Numbered from the stretch's first letter, positions 35,601-45,037 are shown. The stretch: 64,000 bases of DNA from Sulfurimonas sp. CG01_land_8_20_14_3_00_36_23 (GCA_002781365.1 PETN01000037.1:20319-84318); one strand, 5' to 3'. Translations and numbers: made by a program. Notes: generated by a model not told the origin, from the sequence alone.

Positions 35601-35871
35601 CCATCGTTGGAAGTACAGCATCTACCTTCTCTTTCTTGATGATTTTAGCAATCACATCTTCTTTGATTGGTTCTATGTAGGTTCTATCTGCAAACTCAGG
35701 GTCTGTCATAATAGTTGCAGGATTTGAGTTGATGAGGATGACACGGTAGCCCAACTCTTTTAATGTTTTAACCGCTTGTGTCCCTGAATAATCAAATTCA
35801 CATGCTTGTCCAATAATGATTGGTCCTGACCCTATAAGTAAAATAGTCTTAATATCTGTGCGTTTTGGCAT
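32614..35871 (-). CDS. carB: Carbamoyl-phosphate synthase large subunit
   Basis: Makes carbamoyl phosphate for arginine and pyrimidines. The 1085-residue protein shows the duplicated ATP-grasp architecture: [19 protein letters not shown] at the N-terminus and [18 protein letters not shown] at the start of the second half. Each half has its own carbamate or carboxyphosphate ATP site ([27 protein letters not shown]). The C-terminal methylglyoxal-synthase-like allosteric domain is present. The small subunit carA is not in the window; pyrF is, but 25 kb away. Confidence 0.97.
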   Translation of the reverse strand: MPKRTDIKTILLIGSGPIIIGQACEFDYSGTQAVKTLKELGYRVILINSNPATIMTDPEFADRTYIEPIKEDVIAKIIKKEKVDAVLPTMGGQTALNVATSMYEKGMLEGIEFLGASPEAIHKGEDRLAFKDAMIKIGMDLPFSKYAYNMEDALAAANAIGFPIIIRASFTLAGGGSGVAYNMDEFKKLAARGLDESPVTEILIEESLLGWKEYEMEVIRDKADNCIIVCAIENFDPMGVHTGDSITVAPALTLTDKEYQRMRNASFAILREIGVDTGGSNVQFSIDPKTGRMIVIEMNPRVSRSSALASKATGYPIAKVATLLAVGFTLDEITNDITGTPASFEPVIDYVVTKIPRFTFEKFPEAENTLSTSMKSVGEVMAIGRTFKESMQKALCSLETGLCGFDEIDADTEFVKHEIRRPNADRMLYVAEGFRRGMSVEELFSTCQIDPWFLYQIEELIQMESTITDKILHDENFMRSVKVDGFSDKKIAQLITKNSNHKVSENEVYSARKSLGISLEYNEVDTCSAEFEALTPYLYSTTNITKLPNVKNRVSDKKKVLILGGGPNRIGQGIEFDYCCVHAAFALKEMDIECIMYNCNPETVSTDYDTSDVLYFEPIDFEHVREVIENEQPDGIIVHFGGQTPLKLADSLTKIGAKIAGTPSAVIDLAEDRELFSNFVTAHGLKQPANGLARTKEEAPAIAERLGFPVLVRPSFVLGGRGMKIVYSQEELAQYMALAISVSNEAPVLIDKFLDQAIELDVDAICDGKDVYIGSVMQHIEEAGIHSGDSACSLPPVNLSKEMIENIEQQTKTIALGLGVVGLMNVQYAIFQNEIYLIEVNPRASRTVPFVSKATGMPLAKVATRVMVGESLRSALKYYDNYNIVTEENGLLKPHLKNHVSVKEAVFPFHKLYGADLVLGPEMKSTGEVMGISSNFGISFAKAQLSAGNKIPTGGTCFLSFVDSDKVHAIEIAQGLHRHGFKLVATKGTQAIIENYGIPCERVLKISEGRPNIEDNMKNNEIHMAINTSDNNTSKKDAIVIRQEVLRKNIPYFTTLSAARATILALDEMGNSSWSDVSALQDFLA
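34530..34541 (+). repeat. GGCATGTGGAAA repeat within carB
   Basis: Perfect copy, antisense to carB, read F-S-T-C-Q at a linker between the two synthetase halves' helices. Confidence 0.85.
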
Positions 35872-35966
35872 TTGAAACCTTTAATAAATGTGCGTAAAAA
35901 ATTTGTTTATTATAGACAAAAGGCACTTAAAATTTGATGAGTTTTTCTAAGAAATAGAGATGTTGA

Positions 35967-36713
35967 TTAGTACTCAAAAGTATAGATAAGAGAAGCTAAT
36001 CCAGAGAAGATAAAAGTATCATTTACAATTGGACTATTTGCGGCTTCATTCGAGAGTTTATCAACTTTAAGATTGATAAAAGCAGAGAGCTCTTTTGTAA
36101 AAGGGTAGGTGATGTATGTTTGAAGACCATATTGTAAGCCTGCATTTGTTTGATAAGCTACTCTTGAAGGAGTTGCTTCATTCTCTTGTACACCATAATA
36201 GTAGTTGGTAAACTGAGATGACTGGTAGGTCAGTGTAGCACTAGGGTAGAGTGAAAAATCTCCAACTTTAAACTCGTACCCAAGCTCTGATTCGATAACC
36301 CAACTATTAGTGTTATTTAAAATGTCATTCATAGCCATTATCTCAAAGTAGGCTTTATCTGCTTTTAGACTAAAAGCTACACCAGCTTCAAAGGAACTCT
36401 TTTTATCTTCCATTCCTGTAAGTGCGTTAGAGTCCGTACTTTTATAGCTGTATGGTCTTGGCTGTGTAGTTAGAGAAAGCCCCCAAGAGTAGTCATCATT
36501 TTTTTTACCTAAAAAGTACACTCCAAATCTCGTCCATCGAATATAAGCAATGCCATTGTCAAAAAAGAGAACAGGAGAGGGTGTTAGGATGGGCGAAACA
36601 TCTTTATAGGGTTGTGTCTGCATCCATGGACCAAGACCAAGAGTGATTTTCTCTTTTTTATCCTCCGCAATAGCAGTAAAGAAAATTAAAATTAAAATAA
36701 CTAGGTATTTCAT
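35967..36713 (-). CDS. MipA/OmpV-like outer-membrane protein
   Basis: A 248-residue predicted beta-barrel: signal peptide MKYLVILILIFFTAIAE, then GLGPWMQTQPYKD and the alternating aromatic strands typical of MipA/OmpV. A loop with YYYGVQENEATPSR matches the family's YYGV..E.A...R signature, and it ends in a C-terminal TFEY aromatic for BAM recognition. MipA was first described as a scaffold between a murein hydrolase and synthase. Here its start overlaps mreC by four bases, which keeps it with cell-shape genes. Confidence 0.72.
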   Translation of the reverse strand: MKYLVILILIFFTAIAEDKKEKITLGLGPWMQTQPYKDVSPILTPSPVLFFDNGIAYIRWTRFGVYFLGKKNDDYSWGLSLTTQPRPYSYKSTDSNALTGMEDKKSSFEAGVAFSLKADKAYFEIMAMNDILNNTNSWVIESELGYEFKVGDFSLYPSATLTYQSSQFTNYYYGVQENEATPSRVAYQTNAGLQYGLQTYITYPFTKELSAFINLKVDKLSNEAANSPIVNDTFIFSGLASLIYTFEY

Positions 36714-37471
36714 CTGACGCTCCTTATTATATGAAAGTAGTTTGGATCATTCGCTTTGTAATAAGGCTCAATGATAGCATTTTGGTACCCTTGTGATTTT
36801 TTGACAGAGAGTACTTTCCCAACCTTTAACCCTTTAAAAAAGATTTTGTCAAGTCCAGAGGTAACAACTTCATCCCCAACTTCTACAGTAAACCATGCGG
36901 GAATAAATTTTACAACCAAATTGTGTCCATTGTTTCCATGTACAATTCCAGGTGCTAAGCCTGAACCAACATAAACAGCATAGGAACTTTTAATATCCCT
37001 ATTTAAAAGAGCGAGTGGTTTTTTATCTTGTGAGATAACAATTCCAGCCACAAGCTCTTTATAGGTAAGCCCATAAATTTTAGTAGGGTCATAATCATCA
37101 ATCTCAAGCCAAACTTGATTTAAGTCTCCAAATTTAGAGTAGGAGATAGTTCGTACAAGTTCAACTTTTGGATCTGTTCTTAATTTTGAACTGTTCTCTT
37201 GAAAGAGGTCATTCACTTCTGAAGCTAACTGCTGCATTACAAGATGATTATTCTCATATTGGCTCAGTTGTTGTGTTAACTCTTCTATGTGTTTGGCTTG
37301 GAAAAAGTGCTTGTCAATTGTGTTTTCTACAAATTCACTTGCATTATGATAGGTGGACTTAATTTGATTAAGAGCTGAAGTTAAAGGGCCTTGAATCGTA
37401 TTTGAAAAATAGAGTGCACCCAAAAAGAGTGCAAAAAAGATTGTAAAAAAGCTAAAGAGCTTTTTATTCAT
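36710..37471 (-). CDS. mreC: Rod-shape protein MreC
   Basis: Bitopic membrane protein of the elongasome. One N-terminal helix (KLFSFFTIFFALFLGALYF), a coiled coil (about 55-105) and the beta-rich periplasmic domain with VYVGSGLAPGIVHG and VGDEVVTSGLDKIFFKGLKVGKV. At 253 residues it is compact. Overlaps mreB by eight bases. No mreD is recognisable behind it; the MipA/OmpV-like gene occupies that place. Confidence 0.92.
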   Translation of the reverse strand: MNKKLFSFFTIFFALFLGALYFSNTIQGPLTSALNQIKSTYHNASEFVENTIDKHFFQAKHIEELTQQLSQYENNHLVMQQLASEVNDLFQENSSKLRTDPKVELVRTISYSKFGDLNQVWLEIDDYDPTKIYGLTYKELVAGIVISQDKKPLALLNRDIKSSYAVYVGSGLAPGIVHGNNGHNLVVKFIPAWFTVEVGDEVVTSGLDKIFFKGLKVGKVLSVKKSQGYQNAIIEPYYKANDPNYFHIIRSVR

Positions 37472-38501
37472 TTTCGAAAAGTTCTTGTAGTAAATCTATC
37501 TCTTCAAGTGCTCTTCCTGTCCCTCTAGCAACTGCTAAAAGAGGTTCATCTGCAACAAAAACAGGGATTTTTACAATATTAGATAAATATTTATCAAGTT
37601 GGCGAATTAAAGCCCCACCACCTGTTAGGATAATTCCATGGTTTACAATGTCTCCCGCTAAATCTGGTGGCATTTTTTCAAGTACATCTCTAAGTGCTTC
37701 TGAAATCTCTTTAAGAGGCTCTTTCATCGCTTCTCTTGCATCTTCACTTGTGAGTTCAACTGAACTTAAAAGTCCTTCAACTTGGTCACGCCCATTGACA
37801 ACCATTGTTAACTCTTCATCAAGAGTCGCAGCAGTACCAATATTGATTTTAATCTCTTCAGCCGTGCGCTCTCCGATTAAAAGATTGTATTTTTTCTTTA
37901 CATAATCTACGATAGCTTTATCGAGTTTGTCTCCAGCCGTACGAATTGATTTTGAAAGCACCAATCCACCAAGAGAAACAACCCCGATTTCAGTTGTACC
38001 ACCACCAATATCAACGACTAAATTTCCATGAGGCTCACGAATATCGATTCCAGCCCCAATTGCCGCTGCCATTGGCTCTTCAATAAGAAAAACTTCACGA
38101 GCACCAGCACTTAGAGCTGACTCACGAACAGCTTTTCTCTCAACCTGTGTTAAACCATAAGGAACACAGATAATAATTCTTGGACTGATTAATGAACTAC
38201 GACCATGCGCCTTTTCTATGAACTTTCTAATCATCTTTTCAGTCATGTCAAAGTCAGCAATAACTCCATCTCTCATAGGACGGATAGCTTTGATATTTCC
38301 AGGAGTTTTTCCAACCATATCTTTTGCTTCTTGTCCAACTGCTAAAACTCTCTGCACGCCATGTCTTTCAGTTTTTACTGCAACAACAGAGGGCTCATTG
38401 ATGATGATTCCTCTCCCTTTTGCAATTACGATTGTATTGGCAGTTCCTAAGTCAATGGATAAATCATTTGAGAAAAGACCTATTAATTTATTAAATATCA
38501 T
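37464..38501 (-). CDS. mreB: Rod-shape actin MreB
   Basis: Bacterial actin that guides lateral wall synthesis. Phosphate 1 motif DLGTANTIVIAKG, phosphate 2 VVDIGGGTTEIGVVSLGG and adenosine motif ILTGGGALI are all visible. 345 residues, the normal length. Nine bases separate it from the upstream clpX stop. Confidence 0.97.
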   Translation of the reverse strand: MIFNKLIGLFSNDLSIDLGTANTIVIAKGRGIIINEPSVVAVKTERHGVQRVLAVGQEAKDMVGKTPGNIKAIRPMRDGVIADFDMTEKMIRKFIEKAHGRSSLISPRIIICVPYGLTQVERKAVRESALSAGAREVFLIEEPMAAAIGAGIDIREPHGNLVVDIGGGTTEIGVVSLGGLVLSKSIRTAGDKLDKAIVDYVKKKYNLLIGERTAEEIKINIGTAATLDEELTMVVNGRDQVEGLLSSVELTSEDAREAMKEPLKEISEALRDVLEKMPPDLAGDIVNHGIILTGGGALIRQLDKYLSNIVKIPVFVADEPLLAVARGTGRALEEIDLLQELFENE

Positions 38502-38510
38502 TTTTTTGCC

Positions 38511-39749
38511 TTATGCTGTTTTTTTTGTAGATTTTTTGATGTACACTGGCTTCTCACCATTCTCAATTACCTCTTTGGTAATTAAAACCTCATAGCCGCT
38601 GTACTCTGGGAGTTCATACATAATATCTATCATATTCTCTTCTAAAATAGCACGAAGTCCACGCGCCCCTGTTTTTCTTACAAGTGCTTTTTTTGCGATA
38701 CTAAGAAGTGCTTCCTCTTCAAAGTTTAACTCAACTTCATCTATGGAAAATAGTTTTTTATACTGTTTTACAAGTGAGTTTTTTGGTTCTGTAAGGATTC
38801 GAACCATATCATGCTCATTGATTTCATTTAACGATGCAATAATTGGTAATCTACCAACGAGCTCAGGGATGAGTCCGTAAGAGACTAAATCATCTGGTTC
38901 AACCATATCAAAAGTAGGTTTTTGCTCATCTTTGGTCTTCTTCTCATGCCCAAAGCCTAAGACATTGTTTCCTTGCTTTCTTTTTAATATCTCTTCGAGA
39001 CCATCAAAAGCGCCACCACAGATGAAGAGAATATTTGTTGTGTCTATAGAAGTAAACTCTTGATTAGGGTGTTTTCTTCCACCTTTTGGTGGAATGTTTA
39101 CGTGCGCACCCTCAATGATTTTAAGAAGTGCTTGTTGCACACCTTCTCCTGAAACATCACGCGTGATAGAGCGGTTTTCACTCATGCGTGAAACTTTATC
39201 TACTTCATCTATAAAAACGATCCCTTGCTGTGCTCTCTCAATATCTCCATCTGCAGCTTGTAAAAGTTTTGTAAGAATGTTTTCAACATCCTCTCCAACA
39301 TATCCAGCTTCCGTTAGGCTTGTTGCATCTGCAATAGCAATAGGTACATTTAAAACTCTTGCAATTGTTTGTGCCAGAAGTGTCTTACCACTTCCCGTTG
39401 GACCTATGAGGAGTACATTTGATTTTGATATCTCTGTATCATCATCTGAAACATTTTTAGTCTTGAAAATTCTTTTATAGTGGTTATAGACTGCCACACT
39501 TAAAAGTTTTCTAGCTCTCTCTTGACCGATGATGTATTCACCTAAAAATGCATCTAACTCTTTAGGTGTCATAAGTTTGGTTACAGTATCAACAAGCTCT
39601 TGTGTCTCATGGCTCTGCGGCTCATCACCAAACATGATTTTATAAGCAGAAGTTACACAGTTCTTACAGATATAAACAGCATTTCCAGCTATTAAAGGGT
39701 TTGCATCGCTTTCGCTTGCATCACAAAAACTACAGTGTCTATGAATCAT
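38511..39749 (-). CDS. clpX: ATP-dependent protease unfoldase ClpX
   Basis: AAA+ unfoldase that feeds ClpP. N-terminal C4 zinc domain ([12 protein letters not shown] and YICKNC), Walker A GPTGSGKT, Walker [12 protein letters not shown], and the GYVGEDVE pore loop. The IGF-type loop for ClpP docking appears as VLGFGHEKK. 412 residues. The clpP gene is not adjacent. Overlaps lpxA by four bases. Confidence 0.97.
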   Translation of the reverse strand: MIHRHCSFCDASESDANPLIAGNAVYICKNCVTSAYKIMFGDEPQSHETQELVDTVTKLMTPKELDAFLGEYIIGQERARKLLSVAVYNHYKRIFKTKNVSDDDTEISKSNVLLIGPTGSGKTLLAQTIARVLNVPIAIADATSLTEAGYVGEDVENILTKLLQAADGDIERAQQGIVFIDEVDKVSRMSENRSITRDVSGEGVQQALLKIIEGAHVNIPPKGGRKHPNQEFTSIDTTNILFICGGAFDGLEEILKRKQGNNVLGFGHEKKTKDEQKPTFDMVEPDDLVSYGLIPELVGRLPIIASLNEINEHDMVRILTEPKNSLVKQYKKLFSIDEVELNFEEEALLSIAKKALVRKTGARGLRAILEENMIDIMYELPEYSGYEVLITKEVIENGEKPVYIKKSTKKTA

Positions 39750-40537
39750 ACATTTTTCCTCTCATATGGAATCCCACGTTTTGTTTTGAGTATAAAGTTA
39801 CAAAGGTTTTGAACATGATGATTCTGAGTTTTTTCAAGGAGTTCATTTGCCACATCTTTAAGTGGTTTCCCAGATTCAAAAAGTTCTTTATAGGCATGTT
39901 TAAGCTCATCTATCTCCTCTCTTTTGAGGTTTCGTCTTAAGCCTGTTAAGTTAAGTCCGCGAAGATATGCACGATTTCCCTCAGCCATGCAGTATGGTGG
40001 TACATCTTGCGCGAGTGCAGAAGCACCTGCTATCATTGCATAATCACCGATATGCACAAACTGGTGGATAGGTGTCATGCCGCCAATAACAGCATAATCT
40101 CCCATTTCCACATGCCCAGCTAAAGTTGCAGCATTTGCAAGGATACAGTGGTTTCCGATGAGAACATCATGACCGATATGCACATAACCCATAAAAAGAT
40201 TGTGTGAACCAATAATAGTCTTTCCACCGCCACCTTTTGTACCAGGGTTAAAGAGTGTAAACTCTCTTATTTTATTGTTGTCACCTATGATAAGTTCAAC
40301 ATCTTCACCCGCAAATTTCAGATCTTGAGGAACTGAACCGATTACGGCATGTGAAAATATATGGTTGTTTTTACCAATGGTTGTTTTCCCATAGATGGAT
40401 GTGTTTTGGTCGATGACCGTTCCATCCCCTATAGTCGTTTGTGAAGAGATTAAGCAATAAGGACCTATCTCTACATTTTTTCCAATAATGGCGCCCTTTT
40501 CTATAATAGCTAAAGGGGAAATTTTACTATTTGGCAT
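39746..40537 (-). CDS. lpxA: UDP-N-acetylglucosamine acyltransferase
   Basis: First step of lipid A synthesis. Left-handed beta-helix hexapeptide repeats from residue 1 to about 185 ([23 protein letters not shown]), catalytic His in [10 protein letters not shown], then the helical C-terminal domain. I prefer the ATG at 40537 ([14 protein letters not shown] upstream) over a GTG four codons earlier. Directly behind fabZ, with clpX coupled downstream. Confidence 0.95.
   Translation of the reverse strand: MPNSKISPLAIIEKGAIIGKNVEIGPYCLISSQTTIGDGTVIDQNTSIYGKTTIGKNNHIFSHAVIGSVPQDLKFAGEDVELIIGDNNKIREFTLFNPGTKGGGGKTIIGSHNLFMGYVHIGHDVLIGNHCILANAATLAGHVEMGDYAVIGGMTPIHQFVHIGDYAMIAGASALAQDVPPYCMAEGNRAYLRGLNLTGLRRNLKREEIDELKHAYKELFESGKPLKDVANELLEKTQNHHVQNLCNFILKTKRGIPYERKNV
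40105..40116 (-). repeat. GGCATGTGGAAA repeat within lpxA
   Basis: Perfect copy on the coding strand, read G-H-V-E-M within a beta-helix turn. Confidence 0.85.
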
Positions 40538-40589
40538 TGTTCGCCTCACTCTGTTGAACTGTAGTTCTTGTACGCAATATTTTACCTTT

Positions 40590-41039
40590 TTACTTATCTA
40601 CAATCATAGCTTTTAATTCAGCCTGAGAAACGAGTACATCATCTACATAAGCTTTTCCATCAAGCATCCAGATAGAACCTTTGCGTTTTATAACACTGAT
40701 ACGGTACTCTAATCTGTCTCCTGGTCTCACAGGTGAACGGAATTTTGCTTTGTCGATGCTCATGAAGTAAACTACTTTGTTCGCAGCTTCCTCTTCTGTC
40801 ATATCATCCATGCTTTTAAATGCAAGAATTCCGCCAGCTTGGGCCATTCCTTCGAGTATCATAACGCCTGGATAAATTGGGTGACCTGGAAAATGTCCTT
40901 GAAAAATATTGTCACCAATTGTTACATTTTTAAAACCTACAAGTGTTTCGTTTTTTACAATATCCGTAACACGGTCTAAGAGTAAAAAAGGGTATCTGTG
41001 AGGTATGATTTTTTGTATTTCCATAACATCCATAATCAT
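40590..41039 (-). CDS. fabZ: 3-hydroxyacyl-ACP dehydratase FabZ
   Basis: Dehydratase of type II fatty acid synthesis. Hot-dog fold with the catalytic His in [13 protein letters not shown] and Glu in [18 protein letters not shown]. 149 residues. Heads the fabZ-lpxA-clpX-mreB-mreC run. Start could also be one of the next two in-frame ATGs; AAGG upstream favours 41039. Confidence 0.96.
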   Translation of the reverse strand: MIMDVMEIQKIIPHRYPFLLLDRVTDIVKNETLVGFKNVTIGDNIFQGHFPGHPIYPGVMILEGMAQAGGILAFKSMDDMTEEEAANKVVYFMSIDKAKFRSPVRPGDRLEYRISVIKRKGSIWMLDGKAYVDDVLVSQAELKAMIVDK

Positions 41040-41088
41040 GAGTATTTCGCCTTATATAATAATTTGGGCTATTTTATCTAAACAAATA

Positions 41089-42171
41089 TTAGATTATGAT
41101 TATTTTCTCTTTTGTGTCTTCATAAGTTTTTGCATCGAGGTGGATTGTTAGTTTGGCATCGCTCAAAGTCTCCATGACAATGAGAGGAGTTAAATCGTAA
41201 TTTCCACATGCCAAAGATGCTCTTATCTTTAACTCCTCTTCAAAGTTTGGAGGGTTGTAAATAAGCTCATTAAGATTTTTGTAGAGTTTTCCACATGCCA
41301 AGTTAAAAGTCTCAAGCGTGATAAATTTTATCTCTTCACGGTTAAAGTAGTGAATATTTGAAGCTTCAAACTCTATACGTCCTTGCGCCTGTTTTCTTGG
41401 GAGCGTGGAGTAGGAGAGGGCATAGGCAGGAATCGTTTTATTTTTCCCCTCAGTGACTTTAAAGCTGAGTTGACGGTAGTTTAAAAACTTCTGTTTTATT
41501 ATCTTATAGGCTATATTTTTATCTTCTAGCTCCATGCGATATTTGTACATCTCTAGCCTCTCCTCAATGGAAGCGGGTAAGATTTTGCCAGAGAGAGGCG
41601 AGAACATCTCATCCATCACTCTGTGTTGCTGCTCTCTTTGCATCGTCAGACCAAAAATACATCCGCAGTAGTCCTGACGGTAGAGCTGTTGCTCTTTTGT
41701 GACGCGGCTTTGGTCTTGTGTTCCGCCACCTGAGCGATAATCGACGGCTATAAATTCAAGCCCATGCTTTTTGTGAAAAGTATCTCCAGCTTTTTTTAAC
41801 TGCTCTTGAGATTTGAGTGGGCTAACGAGGAGGGTTGTTGTCATCTTGGTCTCACCTAGTTCAAGGGCTTTATGGGCACTTACATCAAAGCGTTTGTCAA
41901 AACAGACTTCACATCTTGCACCTTTTTCTGGCTCTTTTTCTAACCCTTTGACAGCCTGCATCCAAGCCTCAAAATCGTATTCGCCTTCAAGTAAATCTAT
42001 ACCTAGTTTTTTACAACTTCTTTGCACATCAAGATAGCGGAGTTGGTACTCTGAATAGGGGTGAATATTGGGGTCATAAAAAAAACCAGTAAGTTTTTCT
42101 TGGGGATAATCGTGTTGGAGTTTTTCTAAAAAAAAGTGCGAATCAACGCTACAACAGATATGTACTAAGAT
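41089..42171 (-). CDS. queH: Epoxyqueuosine reductase QueH, apparently starting at ATC
   Basis: Last step of queuosine tRNA modification, the non-orthologous replacement for QueG (DUF208). The Cys pairs that hold the Fe-S cluster are present: HICCS near the N-terminus, RCEVCF, and YCGC. Conserved TGFFYDPNIHPYSEY lies upstream of the first usual start (GTG at 42027), so the gene must begin earlier. The frame is closed by TAA a few codons before ATC at 42171-42169, with TAAGGA at the right distance. From there the protein reads I/M-LVHICCSVDS, exactly where homologues start with Met. So ATC appears to be the start codon, giving 360 residues. A long C-terminal domain of unknown role carries two repeat copies. 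Confidence 0.85.
   Translation of the reverse strand: MLVHICCSVDSHFFLEKLQHDYPQEKLTGFFYDPNIHPYSEYQLRYLDVQRSCKKLGIDLLEGEYDFEAWMQAVKGLEKEPEKGARCEVCFDKRFDVSAHKALELGETKMTTTLLVSPLKSQEQLKKAGDTFHKKHGLEFIAVDYRSGGGTQDQSRVTKEQQLYRQDYCGCIFGLTMQREQQHRVMDEMFSPLSGKILPASIEERLEMYKYRMELEDKNIAYKIIKQKFLNYRQLSFKVTEGKNKTIPAYALSYSTLPRKQAQGRIEFEASNIHYFNREEIKFITLETFNLACGKLYKNLNELIYNPPNFEEELKIRASLACGNYDLTPLIVMETLSDAKLTIHLDAKTYEDTKEKIIII
41201..41299 (-). repeat. Two GGCATGTGGAAA repeats in the queH 3' part
   Basis: Perfect copies at 41201-41212 and 41288-41299, same orientation, both on the coding strand and read L-A-C-G-N and L-A-C-G-K. Confidence 0.88.
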
Positions 42172-42186
42172 GTTTTTTCCTTAAGG

Positions 42187-42226
42187 TTTCCACATGCCAA
42201 GAGTCTCTCTTCTTGGCATGTGCAAA
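42187..42226. repeat. Inverted pair of the 12-mer repeat between cyclophilin gene and queH
   Basis: A perfect minus-strand copy (42187-42198) faces a one-mismatch plus-strand copy, GGCATGTGCAAA (42215-42226). The arms CACATGCCAAGA and TCTTGGCATGTG pair fully around a short purine/pyrimidine loop, so a hairpin of 12 bp or more forms just after the cyclophilin stop codon and 16 bases before the queH start. It probably ends or attenuates transcription into queH. Confidence 0.85.
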
Positions 42227-42232
42227 GAGCGC

Positions 42233-42736
42233 TTATTTCTCTTCTAAAATCTCAATGCTCTTGATAGCATCTTGACCTTTGATGCTATCTAAAACATCAA
42301 AACTCTCTTTGTCATCGAGCTCAATCGCACCAAAAACTGTGTGAACGCCATCTAAGTGAGGCGTGTCAGCAAAACAGATGAAAAATTGACTTCCACCTGT
42401 ATTTGGTCCAGCGTGAGCCATAGAGAGTGTCCCACGACGATGACGAGAAGAGTTAAGTGCAGTTTCACATGGGATAGACCAATCAGGACCGCCTGTTCCA
42501 GTTCCGTGCGGACAACCACCTTGTGCCATAAAACCTGGAATTACACGATGAAAACTTAAATCATTGTAAAAACCTGTATTTGCTAAGTGTGCAAAGTTTG
42601 CAACTGTATTTGGAGTTTCATCACCAAAAAGTTTAATCCAAATAACACCTTTTGCAGTGGTTACTTTAGCCCATTTGAATTTTGCTATCTCTTCTGTAGT
42701 TATGTCGTATGTTTTTAATTTGTTTCTTCCAAACAT
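42233..42736 (-). CDS. Peptidyl-prolyl cis-trans isomerase, cyclophilin type
   Basis: A 167-residue cyclophilin without signal peptide, so cytoplasmic (PpiB-like). Motifs FHRVIPGFMAQGGCPHGTGTGG and AHAGPNTGGSQFFI contain the active-site Arg, Gln and Phe. It catalyses proline isomerisation during folding. Stands alone, followed by the repeat hairpin. Confidence 0.93.
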   Translation of the reverse strand: MFGRNKLKTYDITTEEIAKFKWAKVTTAKGVIWIKLFGDETPNTVANFAHLANTGFYNDLSFHRVIPGFMAQGGCPHGTGTGGPDWSIPCETALNSSRHRRGTLSMAHAGPNTGGSQFFICFADTPHLDGVHTVFGAIELDDKESFDVLDSIKGQDAIKSIEILEEK

Positions 42737-42846
42737 TGCTATTCCTTTGTAATAATTCTGAAATTATAGTAACTTATTCTTAAGGAAGTTTTTGAAACTT
42801 TACCCATTAATAAAAGCTAAACAATTAAAATGATATTGTTCACAAA

Positions 42847-44091
42847 ATGAAAAGTATCACATCACGCATCGAATCTTATTTGTTACGACGGCTAAGACCC
42901 ATGACGATAAACAAAGCAAATATATTCACAACTCTGTTTGTTCTTATATTTACTGTTATCTTCGCTTATCTACTCATTCAAGAAAATTATCATGATTATG
43001 AGAGAACGCTTATTTCTCAACAAAAAGTGCATGAGAGTAAAGAGACAAGTGATAAATATTATGCAGAGACGCAAAAAAAGTTAAATACTCTTTTGATTAA
43101 AAATACGATTGCTATCTCTACGCTGGCATTTATTCTCTTCTCCATTATGCTCGCTCTATATAAAATCTTTTATACCCTTATTCAAAGAGATATCCAAACA
43201 TTTTTAGATTTTTTCAAAGGCAATGCTTATCACGAAAGTGTCTTAAATCCACATGCCATATTTTTTAAAGAGTTTAAAGTAATGGTAGGGCATGCAAATG
43301 AGATGGTTGAAACGATTAACATGCAAAAAAGAACGCTTGAAGAGATGAATCTAGGACTCGAAGATAGGATAAAAGCAAAAACTTCCGACTTGATTTTAAT
43401 CAATAAAAACTTAGAAAAAGAGAAGACTTTTTCACAGGATTTACTCAACTCTCAAAAGGAGTTTTTAAAATATACGGTGCATGAAACAAACACTCCTCTG
43501 AGTGTTATCCTCACAAGTATTGAACTCTATGTGATGCAAAATAAAAAAGATAGACAGCTCTCAAAGATAGAGGCTGCCGCAAAAAATATCTTTAATATTT
43601 ATGATGATTTGAGTTACTTGGTAAAAAAAGATCAGGTAGTTTATCCTAAAATGGCTATCAACCTTGGGGAGTTTTTAACTTCTAGACTCGACTTTTTCTC
43701 TGAAGTCGCAGAGTTGTCCAAAATACGTTTTGATGCCATTGCACTCACAGAAAACCTTTATATATATTTCAACGAGACTAAGCTCCAGAGAATCATCGAC
43801 AATACAATTACAAACGCTATAAAATATACTCTGCCCAATGAAAATGTGACAATTACACTCACTCAAGAGGGAGCTTTTGTCGATATGTCCGCATCAAGCA
43901 GATCCAAAGAGATAAAAGATACAAACAAGATTTTTGAGGCATATTATAGGGAAGAAGAACATATAGAGGGTTTTGGAATTGGTCTGAGACTGGTCCGAAC
44001 AATCTGTGATGAAGAGGGTGTGAAAATCTCTCTTGATTCAAATAACGAAGAGACAACATTTAAGTATAGATTTCAAATGATGGGTGAATGA
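42847..44091 (+). CDS. Sensor histidine kinase
   Basis: 414 residues: two membrane helices (IFTTLFVLIFTVIFAYLLI; AISTLAFILFSIMLALYKIF) around a short periplasmic loop of about 45 residues, a coiled-coil linker (about 165-200), and a dimerisation domain whose His lies in VHETNTPLSVI. The ATPase domain has N box DNTITNAIKYT and G2 GFGIGLRLV, but the G1 motif is degenerate (DMSASSRSKE instead of DxGxG), so ATP binding may be weak or altered. Its stop overlaps the response regulator start, so the two form a pair. The small sensor loop suggests a membrane or quinone-linked signal; no ligand can be named. Confidence 0.87.
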   Translation: MKSITSRIESYLLRRLRPMTINKANIFTTLFVLIFTVIFAYLLIQENYHDYERTLISQQKVHESKETSDKYYAETQKKLNTLLIKNTIAISTLAFILFSIMLALYKIFYTLIQRDIQTFLDFFKGNAYHESVLNPHAIFFKEFKVMVGHANEMVETINMQKRTLEEMNLGLEDRIKAKTSDLILINKNLEKEKTFSQDLLNSQKEFLKYTVHETNTPLSVILTSIELYVMQNKKDRQLSKIEAAAKNIFNIYDDLSYLVKKDQVVYPKMAINLGEFLTSRLDFFSEVAELSKIRFDAIALTENLYIYFNETKLQRIIDNTITNAIKYTLPNENVTITLTQEGAFVDMSASSRSKEIKDTNKIFEAYYREEEHIEGFGIGLRLVRTICDEEGVKISLDSNNEETTFKYRFQMMGE

Positions 44092-44747
44092 TGAAAATAT
44101 TATTGTTAGAAGATGAGATAATGCTCAATGAATCCATTCAAGAGTACTTAGAAGCTAAAGGGCATAGAGTGGATGCTTTTTTTGATGGAATCAAAGCTTT
44201 AGAATCTATCCAAAAAAATGCGTATGATTTATTAATCCTTGACATCAATGTTCCAAATATGGATGGTTTGACATTTTTAGAACATATCCATGCACTTAAA
44301 ATTCATGCTCCTGCCATCTATATTAGTGCTTTGGTTGATATTGAAGATATATCTCGTGCCTATAACCTTGGCTGTTTTGATTATCTCAAAAAACCATTTC
44401 ACCTCAAAGAGTTATCTCTTCGACTCGATAGAATTATTCTCTCAAATGAAGTGCCAAGAGTGCACTTAAGAGTATCAAAAAACTACAGTTATGACCAAGA
44501 ACATAGTACTCTTTTGTTCAATGGAGTGACGCAGGTGCTTACAAAAAGACAGTCGCAAATAATAGATATTCTTTCAAGAAACCGCGGAAGAGTTGTTGAC
44601 TTTGAGCAGTTTAGAATCTATGTCTGGGATGAACAAATCGTAGACAATGCAACAATCCGAGCAGAGATAAGCAGACTCAAAAAGTTTTTAAAAGAGGATG
44701 TTATCATTAACGTTCGCGGCATGGGGTATATGATAGATAAACCATAA
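44088..44747 (+). CDS. OmpR-family response regulator
   Basis: Receiver domain with acidic pair (LLLEDEIML), phospho-acceptor Asp in LLILDINVP, and Lys in YLKKPFHLKE. A winged-helix DNA-binding domain (about 130-215) follows, ending NVRGMGYMI. The second ATG at 44091 is an equally good start. Partner of the kinase in front. OmpR-type regulators often bind direct repeats about 10-11 bp apart, the kind found ahead of dctP and actP, but nothing in the window proves a link. Confidence 0.92.
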   Translation: MMKILLLEDEIMLNESIQEYLEAKGHRVDAFFDGIKALESIQKNAYDLLILDINVPNMDGLTFLEHIHALKIHAPAIYISALVDIEDISRAYNLGCFDYLKKPFHLKELSLRLDRIILSNEVPRVHLRVSKNYSYDQEHSTLLFNGVTQVLTKRQSQIIDILSRNRGRVVDFEQFRIYVWDEQIVDNATIRAEISRLKKFLKEDVIINVRGMGYMIDKP

Positions 44748-44791
44748 ACCCTCGCGTATAGTTACTAGATTCAGTTTGTACCGTTTTTTAA

Positions 44792-44843
44792 AAAGTTTAT
44801 CACAGTTTTTTTCTTTTTTTGAAATATAGTGGGGATAAACTTT
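44792..44843. other. 10-bp inverted repeat behind the two-component pair
   Basis: AAAGTTTATC at 44792-44801 pairs with GATAAACTTT at 44834-44843 across a pyrimidine-rich 32-base spacer. The first arm is followed by a T-run. It may be a terminator for the regulator gene. The 266-base gap to the methyltransferase otherwise shows no gene. Confidence 0.4.
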
Positions 44844-44976
44844 CAGAGTAATATCAAAATTTTTATGACTCAATATAGACGATACCCAACATAGGGTCAA
44901 TTTGGTTGTTAAGTATCATAGTGCCTACTTTAACTACGCCGTTGACAATCTAGTAAACATATCATAAACTTTTAGA

Positions 44977-44982
44977 TATAAT
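44977..44982 (+). promoter_or_regulatory. Likely -10 box of the restriction-modification operon
   Basis: TTTTAGATATAAT, strong -10 for this phylum, 32-56 bases ahead of the candidate Mod starts. A TTGACA at 44942-44947 is too far upstream to be its -35. Confidence 0.5.
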
Positions 44983-45037
44983 TGAACAAAAAAGTAAGGG
45001 TGGGAATTCTATTTTGTTAAACTTAGAGAGTCACAAT

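Noticed and set aside
44688-44900. 70-residue minus-strand ORF behind the response regulator
   Set aside because: Half of it is antisense to the regulator, composition is not protein-like and no ribosome site is visible.
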